DNA of 64,000 nucleotides from Propionimicrobium sp. PCR01-08-3 (lineage in GTDB: Bacteria; Actinomycetota; Actinomycetes; Propionibacteriales; Propionibacteriaceae), in the NCBI RefSeq assembly GCF_030286045.1, contig NZ_CP127390.1, positions 1,240,001-1,304,000 on the forward strand, written 5' to 3'. Made by a program: the position numbers and the translations under genes. Positions 1 to 7,675 of this stretch are shown one piece after another. A model generated the notes under the pieces. That model worked only from the letters and a program-made list of their open reading frames with translations, did not search any database and was not told the DNA's origin. How positions within the stretch are numbered: the stretch's first letter is position 1; each line of letters starts with the position of its first letter.

Positions 1-1372
1 GGTTGAAGCTGACCAGGTCGCGCATGGTGAAGCCGTCGTGGGCCGTGATGAAGTTGACGCTCGCGGAGGGTGGGCGATCGGAGCCGTCGAACAGGTCGGC
101 TGACCCGGTCAGCCGGGTGGCGAGCTCTTGGACGCCGGCGGCGCCGCGCCAATAGTCGCGCATGAAGCCGCGGTAGCGGTCGTTCCATTCACTCCAGCCC
201 CGGCCGAAGCGTCCGACCTGATAGCCGTAGGGGCCCATATCCCATGGCTCGGCGATCAGTTTGATGCCGTCGAAGACGGGGTCGTCGGCGATCACCCGCT
301 TGAACGGATGGTCCTGGTCGACGTGGTGATGCGAGTCTCGGATGAGCGCGGTTGCCAGATCGAAACGGAAACCGTCGACCCCCATTTCGGTGACCCAGTA
401 GCGCATCGAATCGAGCACCAGCGCCAACACCGCGGGCTTCGATGTGTCGAGCGAGTTGCCGCAACCGGTGACGTCGTAGTCGGTGCTCAGGTCGGAATGC
501 AGCCGGTAGTAGTCACGGTGATCGATGCCGCGGAACGACAGCGTCGGACCGTCCACGCCGCCCTCGCAGGTGTGGTTGTACACCACGTCGAGAATCACTT
601 CGATACCCGCCCGGTGCAGAGCGGCGACCATCGATTTGAATTCGTCGACCTGTTCTCCGGTGGTGCCGACCGAGCAGTAGCCGGCATGCGGCGCGAAGAA
701 GCCCAGGGTTGAATAGCCCCAATAATTGGTCTTGCCACGGGCGGTGATGGCCGACTCGCTGATGAAGTGGTGCACCGGAAGCAACTCGAGTGCGGTGACA
801 CCGAGCCTGGTGAGATGATCGATCACCGCCGGGTAGGCCACTCCCGCGTAGCTGCCGCGCAGGTGCTCGGGCACCTCGGGATGGAGCCTGGTGAGTCCCT
901 TCACATGGGCCTCGTAGATCACCGAATCGCTCATCGGGCGCCGTTCGGCGACCGGCGGCGGTGGGGGAGTCTCGTTGACCACCACCGAGAGCGGAACCGC
1001 GCAAGAGGAGTCACGCTGATCGATCTCGAAACCCGCGTTCGGCAGATGATCGCGTACCGGGCCGGCATAGTCGACGCCACTGGTGATGGCCCTGGCGTAG
1101 GGATCGACGAGCAGCTTCGCGGGATTGTCCCGTAGCCCCGCTGCGGGGTTCCATTCGCCGTAGACGCGGTAGCCATAGCGTTGCCCGGGGCCGACTCCGG
1201 GCACCCGGGTGTACCAGATGCCATCCAGTACCGACATCGGGAAGGTGCGCTGATTCATCTCCGGATCGAGCAGAACCAACTCGACAGCCTTGGCGCGTGG
1301 GGCGGGCAGCCGGAATACGCAACCACGACTGGTGAGATGCGCGCCGGGGGCGCCCGAGGCATCGGTCGGCAT
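1..1372 (-). CDS. glgX: glycogen debranching enzyme GlgX, N-terminal part (runs off left edge)
   Basis: GH13 glycogen debranching enzyme, expected to hydrolyse alpha-1,6 branches left after phosphorylase trimming of glycogen in the cytoplasm. The first 457 codons are present and the frame stays open through base 1, so the C-terminus is missing. A carbohydrate-binding-like N-terminal part (about residues 15-110) precedes the catalytic barrel. All four GH13 signatures are readable: DVVYNH, GFRFDLAT with the nucleophile Asp at about residue 338, LIAEPWD with the acid/base Glu at about 375, and FITAHDG close to the edge. The ATG at 1372 lies 6 bases after AAGGAG. It is divergent from the cysteine desulfurase gene, with a 30-bp palindrome in between. 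GlgX/TreX is preferred over other GH13 enzymes from the overall N-terminal sequence; a GH13 hydrolase is certain. Confidence 0.93.
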   Translation of the reverse strand, partial: MPTDASGAPGAHLTSRGCVFRLPAPRAKAVELVLLDPEMNQRTFPMSVLDGIWYTRVPGVGPGQRYGYRVYGEWNPAAGLRDNPAKLLVDPYARAITSGVDYAGPVRDHLPNAGFEIDQRDSSCAVPLSVVVNETPPPPPVAERRPMSDSVIYEAHVKGLTRLHPEVPEHLRGSYAGVAYPAVIDHLTRLGVTALELLPVHHFISESAITARGKTNYWGYSTLGFFAPHAGYCSVGTTGEQVDEFKSMVAALHRAGIEVILDVVYNHTCEGGVDGPTLSFRGIDHRDYYRLHSDLSTDYDVTGCGNSLDTSKPAVLALVLDSMRYWVTEMGVDGFRFDLATALIRDSHHHVDQDHPFKRVIADDPVFDGIKLIAEPWDMGPYGYQVGRFGRGWSEWNDRYRGFMRDYWRGAAGVQELATRLTGSADLFDGSDRPPSASVNFITAHDGFTMRDLVSFN

Positions 1373-1462
1373 GCTGCACTCCTTACCAGATCGGCGTGGC
1401 CCGGTCACCGAGTCGGTCTCGCCGGGCCGCACGGTGTGCGCCACGAGATCGTCGATCAGCCT

Positions 1463-1492
1463 GGCCTACGCTGGTGAGCACCAGCGTAGGCC
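1463..1492. promoter_or_regulatory. 30-bp palindrome between divergent glgX and iscS
   Basis: Two perfect 14-base arms (GGCCTACGCTGGTG and its complement) flank the dinucleotide AG. Divergent genes need no terminator here and no T-run follows, so an operator or a 5'-UTR hairpin of one of the two genes is more likely than a terminator. The function is inferred from position only. Confidence 0.6.
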
Positions 1493-1536
1493 CAGAAGCC
1501 CCCACGCTGAAACGTTGAACCCAATGATAGGCAGCT

Positions 1537-2706
1537 ATGACCCATCAGTTTCGCCGAGACCACGGCGCACCGGTCTACCTCGACCATGCCGCGACCTCGC
1601 CGCTGCGCACTGCGAGCAGGGAGGCACTCGGCGAGTATGCCGACCTGGTCGGTAACCCCGCCGCTCTTCATGGGGGCGGACGAGCGGCTCGCGCCGTGCT
1701 CGAGGATGCCCGTGAAGAATTGGCCGGCCTGTTGGGTGCCCAGCCCGACGAGGTGATCTTCACCTCCGGCGGCAGCGAAGCCGACGCGATCGCTGTTGTC
1801 GGGTCTGCACGCCGGTGGGCGTCCGATCGTCCGGGAATCGTGATCAGCGGTTTCGAGCATCCGGCGGTGCAGTCGGTGCAAACGCTATGGCCCGACCGCG
1901 TGCAGGTCCTCGGCTTGGACGCCGGCGGCCACGTCGGTCTCACCGAGGCAAAGAACCGGATCGTCGGTCATCGGGCCGGGCCGGTCGCGATCACCAGTGT
2001 GATGCTCGTGAACAATGAGGTCGGCACCATCCAACCGATTCGTGGGCTGGCCGAGATCGCGCATCGGCACGGCTCCTGGTTTCACACCGACGCCGTCCAG
2101 GCGTTCGGCCACTACCCGGTGAACTTCGCCGACCTGGATGTCGACCTGGCGTCGGTCTCGGCGCACAAGATCGGTGGGCCGGTCGGTATCGGCGCGCTCG
2201 TCGTGCGCAGGGGCGTCCAGTTGCCGCCCTATGGGCTGGGAGGCAAGCAGGAGGGCGGTATCAGGTCGGGCACCCAGCAGGCGGCGCTCGCCGCCGGATT
2301 CGCAGCCGCGGCACGGGTCACGGTCGCCGGACGCGAGGCCGAGAGCGCGCGTCTGCGCGATCTCAAGGACCGGGTGCTCGACGCGGCGCGCCGTATCGGG
2401 GGCTGCCAGGTGAACGGTGCCGAGCCTTGCAGCCCGGCGATCATCAACCTCGGCTTCGACGGCGCGTCGGCCGACGACGTGATGTTTCTGCTCGACCAGC
2501 AACAGATCTGGTGCTCGACGGGATCGGCTTGCCGCGCCGGAGTGCATGGCCCCAGCGAGGTGCTGATGGCCATGGGCCGCGACGATCGGGCTGCCCGCGA
2601 GGGTGTGCGGCTCAGCCTGGGCTGGACGACCACTCAAGATGACATCGACCGGTTGATCGCCGAGTTGCCCGGAGCCGTCGAGCAAGCGAGGCGGGTGCCG
2701 CACTAA
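1537..2706 (+). CDS. iscS: cysteine desulfurase, IscS/NifS type
   Basis: PLP-dependent cysteine desulfurase that takes sulfur from cysteine and forms an enzyme persulfide for tRNA thiolation and Fe-S cluster assembly. The 389-residue length is normal. The N-terminal VYLDHAATSP motif, the SAHK motif with the PLP lysine at residue 211, and the catalytic-loop motif STGSACRAG with Cys332 are all present. HTDAVQAFG, which contacts the cofactor, is at about 183-191. The ATG at 1537 has only a weak upstream AGG. mnmA, whose product uses the sulfur, lies 282 bases downstream on the same strand, matching the iscS-trmU pairing known in mycobacteria. The gap holds two copies of a dispersed stem-loop repeat. 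The symbol iscS follows actinobacterial usage; a role in Fe-S assembly is assumed. Confidence 0.93.
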   Translation: MTHQFRRDHGAPVYLDHAATSPLRTASREALGEYADLVGNPAALHGGGRAARAVLEDAREELAGLLGAQPDEVIFTSGGSEADAIAVVGSARRWASDRPGIVISGFEHPAVQSVQTLWPDRVQVLGLDAGGHVGLTEAKNRIVGHRAGPVAITSVMLVNNEVGTIQPIRGLAEIAHRHGSWFHTDAVQAFGHYPVNFADLDVDLASVSAHKIGGPVGIGALVVRRGVQLPPYGLGGKQEGGIRSGTQQAALAAGFAAAARVTVAGREAESARLRDLKDRVLDAARRIGGCQVNGAEPCSPAIINLGFDGASADDVMFLLDQQQIWCSTGSACRAGVHGPSEVLMAMGRDDRAAREGVRLSLGWTTTQDDIDRLIAELPGAVEQARRVPH

Positions 2707-2748
2707 GCACATCAGGTTTGCTCGAAACGGTGCCAGGTGATGGTGAGC

Positions 2749-2807
2749 CGGTTTCGGTTGCCGACGTTCGCGCAAAGGATAAGCTCACTTCCCGGCTACC
2801 GAAACCG
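2749..2807. repeat. dispersed stem-loop repeat, copy 1
   Basis: The 15-base arms CGGTTTCGGTTGCCG and CGGCTACCGAAACCG pair with one mismatch around a 29-base loop. The right half (AAGCTCACTTCCCGGC) matches the corresponding part of copies at 30988-31038 and 61770-61834. It lies in the iscS-mnmA gap. The family assignment rests on visual alignment. Confidence 0.6.
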
Positions 2808-2863
2808 CCTCTTGACCGCAGCACGTTAATGCGCGTTGAACAGAGATGGGCTACCCGAACTGA

Positions 2864-2918
2864 GGATGCGGCTTGCCGGGAAGCAAGTCTCGTTTCTCCC
2901 CGGCGAGCGCCGGCATCC
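2864..2918. repeat. dispersed stem-loop repeat, copy 2
   Basis: The outer arms GGATGCGGCTTGCCGGG and CCCGGCGAGCGCCGGCATCC pair with a few bulges. The core GCTTGCCGGGAA...TCTCGTTTC...CCGGC resembles the core of copy 4. It is 57 bases downstream of copy 1 in the same intergenic gap and 71 bases before mnmA. Confidence 0.5.
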
Positions 2919-2940
2919 CGACTCCCTCCGTAGCCGTCGC

Positions 2941-2946
2941 TAGACT
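2941..2946 (+). promoter_or_regulatory. candidate -10 element for mnmA
   Basis: TAGACT matches the actinobacterial TANNNT -10 pattern and is 42 bases before the mnmA start. No convincing -35 hexamer is visible. An AAGGAG ribosome site follows at 2975-2980. Confidence 0.4.
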
Positions 2947-2988
2947 GATTGAGACGTGAATCAATAGGCATGAGAAGGAGATCACCAG

Positions 2989-4080
2989 ATGCGGGTCTTA
3001 TCGGCCATGTCGGGTGGCGTCGATTCGTCAGTCGCCACGGCGCGGTTGATAGCCGCAGGGCACCAGGTCACCGGCGTCCATCTGGCCTTGTCGCGTACCC
3101 CGCTTGCGCAGCGGGTCGGTTCTCGTGGCTGCTGCTCGCTGGCCGACGTGCACGATGCCCGCAGGGTGGCCGACAAACTGGACATCGACTTCTATGTCTG
3201 GGATTTCTCCGATCGGTTCGCCGACGATGTGATCGGCGACTTCCTGGCCGAATACGCGGCAGGCAGGACCCCTAACCCCTGCCTGCGCTGCAATGAGCGG
3301 ATCAAATTCGCCGCTCTGCTCGAGAAGGGCATCGCGCTCGGCTATGACGCGGTCGCGACCGGGCACTATGCCCGGTTGCTCGAGGGCTTCGACGGTCTGG
3401 AGCTTTGGCGCTCGCGGGATCCGGGCAAGGACCAGTCCTATGTGCTGGGCGTGCTCGACCAGTATCAGCTGCAGCATTCGCTGTTCCCGCTGGGAGACTC
3501 ACTGAAATCCGAGGTGCGCGAAGAGGCTGCGGGGCTCGGGCTCGCGGTGGCCAGCAAGCCGGACTCCACCGACATCTGCTTCATCCCGGACGGCAACACT
3601 GCAGGCTTCCTGGCCGAGAAGCTCGGCGATGCCCCCGGTGAGATCGTCGACGAACAGGGCCACCATCTCGGCGAACACCAGGGCACCTTCCGCTATACCA
3701 TCGGCCAGCGCAAGGGCCTCAACCTAGGTATTCCGGCCGTCGACGGGCGCCCCCGCTATGTGACCGGACTCGATCCGGAATCCCGGCAGGTCGTGGTCGG
3801 GCCGGCTGAAGATCTCGCGGTCGACGAGTTGCGGGGCATTCGTCCGACCTGGACGGGCGAGGTTCGCGACCAGCCGTGGCGCGGCAAGGTGCAGGTGCGC
3901 GCGCACGGCGAGCCGCGGGATGCGTGGATTGGTATGGATCAGGGCGAGATCGTGATGCGGTTGGACGAGGGCTACCGCGGTGTGGCGCCTGGCCAGTACG
4001 CGATCTGCTACGACGGTGACAAGGTGATCGGCAGCTCGGTGATCTCGTCCGCTGTTCGAACCCGTGCGAAGGCTGCCTGA
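2989..4080 (+). CDS. mnmA: tRNA-specific 2-thiouridylase MnmA
   Basis: ATP-dependent enzyme that places sulfur on U34 of Lys, Glu and Gln tRNAs, using persulfide sulfur from a cysteine desulfurase. The PP-loop SGGVDSS is at residues 8-14. The catalytic cysteines are Cys101 (in NPCLRCNERIKF) and Cys197 (in DSTDICFIPDG), in the spacing expected for the family. The length, 363 residues, is normal. The C-terminal part (about 215-355) is the usual beta-barrel. The ATG at 2989 has AAGGAG 8 bases upstream. The stop overlaps the next start by one base (TGATG), so it is probably cotranslated with the MetE-like gene. An upstream cysteine desulfurase on the same strand supports the assignment. Confidence 0.97.
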   Translation: MRVLSAMSGGVDSSVATARLIAAGHQVTGVHLALSRTPLAQRVGSRGCCSLADVHDARRVADKLDIDFYVWDFSDRFADDVIGDFLAEYAAGRTPNPCLRCNERIKFAALLEKGIALGYDAVATGHYARLLEGFDGLELWRSRDPGKDQSYVLGVLDQYQLQHSLFPLGDSLKSEVREEAAGLGLAVASKPDSTDICFIPDGNTAGFLAEKLGDAPGEIVDEQGHHLGEHQGTFRYTIGQRKGLNLGIPAVDGRPRYVTGLDPESRQVVVGPAEDLAVDELRGIRPTWTGEVRDQPWRGKVQVRAHGEPRDAWIGMDQGEIVMRLDEGYRGVAPGQYAICYDGDKVIGSSVISSAVRTRAKAA

Positions 4081-5075
4081 TGATCGCCACCGCGCTGGGG
4101 TCGATGCCCGGAGATGACTTCCGGGAGTCGGTCAAGATGGCGGCCGATCTGCTGCCGGAGCTGCTCGCCTGGCCCGAGGTGCCCGCCAGAGATCCGTCGT
4201 CGGCGATGATCGGACGAACCCTGGGCCTGCTCGAACAGCCCTGCGAGTTGAGCCCGGATGGTTGGCGATTGGCCACTCGTCCGGACCAGGCTCAGCGACG
4301 TGCCGCGAGATGGTGGAGCAGCGATCTGGACGATTTCGAAGAGCTCACCCAAGACCATGGCGGCGCGGTGAAGATCGCGCTCGCGGGGCCGTGGACGCTC
4401 GCCACATCGATACGTCTGGCGCCCCCGACCATGACTCATGTGATCGCGGACGAGGGAGCCTGCCGTGACCTCGCTCAGGCCCTCGCGGAAGCGGCCGGCG
4501 AGATCGCTCGCACACTGGTAACGCGGCTCGGCAAGCCGCTGATCATGCAATTCGACGAACCTGTGATCGGCGCGGTGTTGAGTGGTTCGTTGCCGACCTT
4601 CTCCGGTCTGCACCGCTATCCGGTTCCCGACCGTGGCGTGGTCGGCGACAGCTGGCACGCGATCATCGAGTTGGTGCGCGCCGTTGATGGCGTCGAGGGA
4701 GTATGGCTGCACAGCTGTGGCCAGGGGATCCCGTTCGACCTGGTGGGTAAGTCCGGATTCACCGGTTTATCGCTGGACGTCCGCTACATTGGCTCGTCCG
4801 AGTTGGACGCCTGCGGCCAGTGGATCTCCGATGGCCGAACCTTGGCCTTGGGGATCGCGCGCACCGATGAGGTGAAGGTGCCCTCGACCGATGAGCTCAC
4901 CGACCGGGCGCTGCAACTGTTGCGTCCGCTGGAGATCGAGCCCCAGCTCTTGAACAAGCAGGTCATCCTCACGCCGGCCTGCGGACTGGCCGGCTGGGAC
5001 GCCGCCTCGGTAGCGCGCCTATTGACCAACCTGCGCGAGGCAGCCGGGCTGGCCGCAGAGTATGCGTCCTCGTGA
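4080..5075 (+). CDS. MetE-like protein (cobalamin-independent methionine synthase C-terminal fold)
   Basis: 331 residues corresponding to the catalytic barrel of cobalamin-independent methionine synthase, without the N-terminal half of full-length MetE. Zinc-ligand motifs are retained: LHSCGQG (His-x-Cys) near residue 212 and TPACGLAGW (Cys) near 300. MQFDEPVIG near 157 matches the conserved DEP motif of the family. Short MetE-like proteins of this kind sit directly after mnmA in many actinobacteria (in M. tuberculosis near ligA), but their substrate is not established, so no met gene symbol is given. The start overlaps the mnmA stop by one base. A methyltransferase using a zinc-activated thiol is the likely chemistry, by family inference. 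Confidence 0.85.
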   Translation: MIATALGSMPGDDFRESVKMAADLLPELLAWPEVPARDPSSAMIGRTLGLLEQPCELSPDGWRLATRPDQAQRRAARWWSSDLDDFEELTQDHGGAVKIALAGPWTLATSIRLAPPTMTHVIADEGACRDLAQALAEAAGEIARTLVTRLGKPLIMQFDEPVIGAVLSGSLPTFSGLHRYPVPDRGVVGDSWHAIIELVRAVDGVEGVWLHSCGQGIPFDLVGKSGFTGLSLDVRYIGSSELDACGQWISDGRTLALGIARTDEVKVPSTDELTDRALQLLRPLEIEPQLLNKQVILTPACGLAGWDAASVARLLTNLREAAGLAAEYASS

Positions 5076-5109
5076 AGTTTTGAGCGCGATCGTCATGGTG
5101 ACCCGCTGG

Positions 5110-5134
5110 TAAGATTCTAAAGAAACTCAAGAAT
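5110..5134 (+). promoter_or_regulatory. promoter/operator of the AbrB-PIN module
   Basis: TAAGAT at 5110-5115 fits a -10 element. It is followed by an unusually AT-rich patch with ATTCT (5114-5118) and AGAAT (5130-5134) in inverted order, covering the expected transcription start. An AAGGAG site follows at 5142. This layout suits autoregulation by the AbrB-type antitoxin, which is inference. Confidence 0.45.
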
Positions 5135-5154
5135 TTCAAATAAGGAGTCTTGCG

Positions 5155-5424
5155 ATGGACGTGGCAACGATCTCTGCCAACGGACAGATCACCCTGCCGG
5201 TCGATGTTCGTAAGCGCCTTCAACTCGTGCCTGGTGACAAGGTGGTGTTCGTCGAGAACGAACAGGGCGACATTGTCGTCGTACGCCCAGCAGTTGCTGC
5301 GCTCCTGGAGGCGCAGCGTGCTTTCCGGGGAGCTGCCGCACAGGCCGGTCTTCATGACGATGACGATGTTCAGGCCCTGGTTGACGAGGTGCGTTACACG
5401 AGTAGTAAGAAGGGCTCTGCGTGA
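5155..5424 (+). CDS. AbrB/MazE-type antitoxin
   Basis: 89-residue protein with a SpoVT/AbrB swapped-hairpin DNA-binding domain at about residues 1-48; the TISANGQITLPVDVRKRL stretch is the family hallmark. The C-terminal half is acidic (DDDDV near residue 70) and would be the toxin-binding part. It is expected to neutralise the PIN toxin encoded next and to repress the shared promoter. The ATG has AAGGAG 7 bases upstream. It overlaps the toxin gene by four bases (GTGA), the usual antitoxin-first arrangement. The pair sits in an accessory stretch between mnmA/metE-like and gatC, with an AT-rich promoter unlike its neighbours, which suggests acquisition by transfer. Confidence 0.88.
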   Translation: MDVATISANGQITLPVDVRKRLQLVPGDKVVFVENEQGDIVVVRPAVAALLEAQRAFRGAAAQAGLHDDDDVQALVDEVRYTSSKKGSA

Positions 5425-5822
5425 GTCTTTCAGCGAGGCGCGTGCTCGCGGACACGAATATTCCCGTCTCTGCGTTCATCTTTCCGAGCTCGGTGCCTGA
5501 TCAGGCGTTGCAGCACATTTTGTCTTTCGACCGACTGGTGCTCACGAATTGGATCCTCGAAGAGTTTGATCGAATTATCGAGACGAAGTGGCCGGAGCGG
5601 ATCGAGGCGGCACGCACGATGATTGCGGCATTGAAATACGAACTCGCGGAACCGACCGCAATAGAGCTTCAGATCTCTGACCCAAACGGTCAGCCGATCC
5701 TCGAGGCCGCAGTGACAAGCGCAGTGGACATCATCGTGACAGGAGACAAGCGATTCTTCGCTTTGGAACTGGCTCGTCCACAGATCGTCACCGCACGGCA
5801 GTTCCTTTCGTCGCTCACGTGA
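5421..5822 (+). CDS. PIN-domain toxin of AbrB-PIN pair
   Basis: 133-residue PIN-domain protein of the putative-toxin PIN family, expected to be a Mg-dependent ribonuclease. Acidic residues typical of PIN sites are visible: Asp in LADTNIP near residue 11, Glu in LEEFDRII near 47, and Asp in VTGDKRFF near 110. The third site, usually DPDD followed by LE, reads DPNGQPILEAAV, so one of the usual acidic residues is replaced. The start is GTG at 5421, overlapping the antitoxin stop. Activity is probable but the altered motif leaves some doubt. Confidence 0.85.
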   Translation: MSLSARRVLADTNIPVSAFIFPSSVPDQALQHILSFDRLVLTNWILEEFDRIIETKWPERIEAARTMIAALKYELAEPTAIELQISDPNGQPILEAAVTSAVDIIVTGDKRFFALELARPQIVTARQFLSSLT

Positions 5823-5834
5823 ATCAGGCGGCGG

Positions 5835-5840
5835 TACTAT
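5835..5840 (+). promoter_or_regulatory. -10 element for a leaderless transcript
   Basis: TACTAT ends 7 bases before the ATG at 5848 and no Shine-Dalgarno sequence is present. The spacing predicts a transcript that begins at or next to the start codon. Confidence 0.45.
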
Positions 5841-5847
5841 CTGAAAT

Positions 5848-6087
5848 ATGCGGTTCAAGGCGATGGTGAACAAGCTGAGCGTTCTGTTCAGCGACCTCAA
5901 CCTCAATTCCGACACGCCCGTGCGGGTGCAGCCGGTGGTGGGGGAGTGGGGGCCGCAGCGGGTACCCACCACCAAACAGAAGAAGCGTGCCCGTTTCACC
6001 GTCACCGGAGTTTTCGCGGCGGTGGTGACCGCGCTATTCCTGTTGGGAAACTACTTCTATAAGATCCTGATGGGAATCACTGGATAG
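5848..6087 (+). CDS. small membrane protein, unknown function
   Basis: 79-residue protein that I do not recognise. The first 45 residues are hydrophilic, then a basic KQKKRAR patch precedes one hydrophobic helix (about residues 51-75, TVTGVFAAVVTALFLLGNYF), so it is likely a single-span membrane protein with a cytoplasmic N-terminus. There is no signal peptidase site. The start is supported by a -10-like TACTAT exactly 7 bases upstream and no ribosome site, as in other leaderless genes here. It converges on the VTT-family gene, with a strong hairpin between them. Confidence 0.6.
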   Translation: MRFKAMVNKLSVLFSDLNLNSDTPVRVQPVVGEWGPQRVPTTKQKKRARFTVTGVFAAVVTALFLLGNYFYKILMGITG

Positions 6088-6130
6088 CGGTACCCGGCCA
6101 TCAGCATGGTTCTCCGTAGACGTCGCCAGA

Positions 6131-6190
6131 CGCGCCCGAAATCGGCTCCCGCGCCAGGTATCTCGGGCGCTTCTGCGGATTTCGGGCGCG
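6131..6190. terminator. hairpin between convergent genes (likely bidirectional terminator)
   Basis: Perfect 13-base arms (CGCGCCCGAAATC at 6131-6143, complement at 6178-6190) with an inner GCGCC/GGGCGC pairing. It lies between the stops of two convergent genes at 6087 and 6210. There is no T-run, which is usual for actinobacterial hairpin terminators. Confidence 0.6.
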
Positions 6191-6209
6191 GATGCGTGTG
6201 GCGCTACCC

Positions 6210-6716
6210 TCAGCTGAAGAAACGGACGAACAGTCCGCCCGCAGCGAGCCCCACCACCACATAACGAGCGACGAAGCCCAAGGTCATGAAGATGGCAAAG
6301 ATCGCGAAATTGATCTTTGTCGTCGCGGCAAGGATCGTGGTGGGATAGTTCGGCGGCACGCTCACCGAACTCGACAGGAACAAGCCCAGCGGACCCCACC
6401 TGGGATGTTCGACCAGCGAGGTGCCCCACGCGATGACGCGCGACCAGCGGTACCGCCACGTTCCCGGGACAGGGGCCGGACGTTGTTTGGGCTTGCGGCG
6501 CAGCACGGGCAGTTTCCTGGCGTGTTTCACCGCCTGGAAAAGCACCATCTTCCCGATTCCCTGCCCGAGCCCGAGACAGATGCCGGCCTCGACCGGGCCG
6601 ATGAGATTGGTCGCGATCGCGGCGACGATGAAGGCCTCGCCGTTGACGACGGGAATAAGTGAGCCACCCAGCCCATAGCCGAACGCCAGCAGCAGCTGCC
6701 ACCAGGTCTCACTCAT
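6210..6716 (-). CDS. VTT/DedA-like integral membrane protein
   Basis: 168-residue polytopic membrane protein with about four hydrophobic segments (residues 5-35, 40-60, 105-130 and 135-165) separated by a basic cytoplasmic loop around 63-95 (KHARKLPVLRRKPKQRP). Overall pattern, with Gly-rich first helices and a SVSVPPNYP turn before the third, resembles the VTT/SNARE-associated fold of DedA and YqaA proteins, which move lipids or ions. Key DedA residues cannot be confirmed by eye. It is the terminal gene of a minus-strand pair with the ACT-domain gene, 158 bases apart. Function is unassigned. Confidence 0.7.
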   Translation of the reverse strand: MSETWWQLLLAFGYGLGGSLIPVVNGEAFIVAAIATNLIGPVEAGICLGLGQGIGKMVLFQAVKHARKLPVLRRKPKQRPAPVPGTWRYRWSRVIAWGTSLVEHPRWGPLGLFLSSSVSVPPNYPTTILAATTKINFAIFAIFMTLGFVARYVVVGLAAGGLFVRFFS

Positions 6717-6802
6717 GCCTTCAGCTTGTCATCTCGTTCAGGACGCCGGGTGCCGCCACACGGTAACGAACCGGCTAGCGCAGCCGGGCCGCTATTTCCA
6801 AG

Positions 6803-6876
6803 CATGAACGGGCGCTTGGAGTACGGCACCCTCACGAGCGCTGTTCTCACCGGTCTTCCGGACATGAACGGACGCT
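6803..6876. repeat. pair of 14-base direct repeats, 60 bases apart
   Basis: CATGAACGGGCGCT at 6803 and CATGAACGGACGCT at 6863 differ at one base. The second copy overlaps the stop codon of the ACT-domain gene, and both precede the VTT gene on the minus strand. They may be an operator pair or chance. Confidence 0.3.
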
Positions 6877-7615
6877 AGACGTCGTCGGAGGATGCGAGGG
6901 ACGACGTGGCGCCGTCGGGCCGATCCCACCCGCGCGCCATCCGCACCAGGTGATGCAGCCGGTACAGCTCGGATTCGAGGAAATCGGGCCCGCCATGCCG
7001 AGCGGCAACCAGCACCTGGTTGCGTCCGGCGGGAATGACCGCCAGCGATACCGCACCCCAGCCCGGCAGCCACGACTCGGACATCTCCGAGAAATGTTCC
7101 ACGTCGAATGGTTCGAGCGCCGCGATCTGTTCGGACGCCAGCTCGGGAGCGTTCTCGGTGCCCATCAGCACCTTCTGTTCGCGCAGGCCGATGACCGCGG
7201 CCCACTGGGCGTGAAAGACCTGCGGAACTCGTTCCAGCAGCACCTCGAGTCCGCGTTCGCGGCCGTTGCCGATCTCGCTGGCGATGGCTACGTCCGACTC
7301 GATGCCATTGCCATCGGGGTAGCGCGACAGCCACAGCACCTGTACGCCGTCCACCTGCAGGCAGGCGGAGACCAGATCCTCGGGCAGGGTGCCGGGCGAC
7401 AGCTGCAGCAAGAAGTCGTCGATGACGGTGTTCGAGGAGGCCTTGTCAACGACCTCTATCGAATAGATGTCCGCCCCTACCGAGCCGATGGCGGTGGCCA
7501 CCTGGCCGAGGGCGCCAGAACGGTCAGGCATCTGGATTCGCAGCAGGAACATGGTATTCAGTCTGCCCGCCGCGCCAAGCTGCCATGCGCCGCCCGTGTT
7601 TCGATCAGATGACAT
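6875..7615 (-). CDS. ACT-domain protein (amino-acid-sensing type)
   Basis: 246 residues. An ACT domain starts at about residue 22 (FLLRIQMPDRSGALGQVATAIGS, then GADIYSIEVV) and binds small ligands, usually amino acids. The C-terminal half (about 120-235) is a conserved companion region without a catalytic motif that I recognise. In M. tuberculosis an ACT protein (Rv3013) sits beside gatC, so this looks like the same conserved neighbour; its role is unknown. Two starts are possible: the ATG at 7615, 7 bases after CATAGT and so perhaps leaderless, or the internal Met at 7552 just before the ACT domain. It is divergent from the sugar porter. Confidence 0.8.
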   Translation of the reverse strand: MSSDRNTGGAWQLGAAGRLNTMFLLRIQMPDRSGALGQVATAIGSVGADIYSIEVVDKASSNTVIDDFLLQLSPGTLPEDLVSACLQVDGVQVLWLSRYPDGNGIESDVAIASEIGNGRERGLEVLLERVPQVFHAQWAAVIGLREQKVLMGTENAPELASEQIAALEPFDVEHFSEMSESWLPGWGAVSLAVIPAGRNQVLVAARHGGPDFLESELYRLHHLVRMARGWDRPDGATSSLASSDDV

Positions 7616-7675
7616 TGCATCTACTATGTTGCAGCGGAGGCCCCCACGTCCTCCATAGCCAGGAGGAAGAGTCCT

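Noticed and set aside
2718-2933. 71-codon frame in the iscS-mnmA gap
   Set aside because: It is made largely of the two stem-loop repeats and has no ribosome site.
4040-4075. tRNA T-arm-like GTTCGAACC
   Set aside because: It lies inside the mnmA coding sequence and no acceptor or anticodon arm can be formed; no tRNA gene was found in the window.
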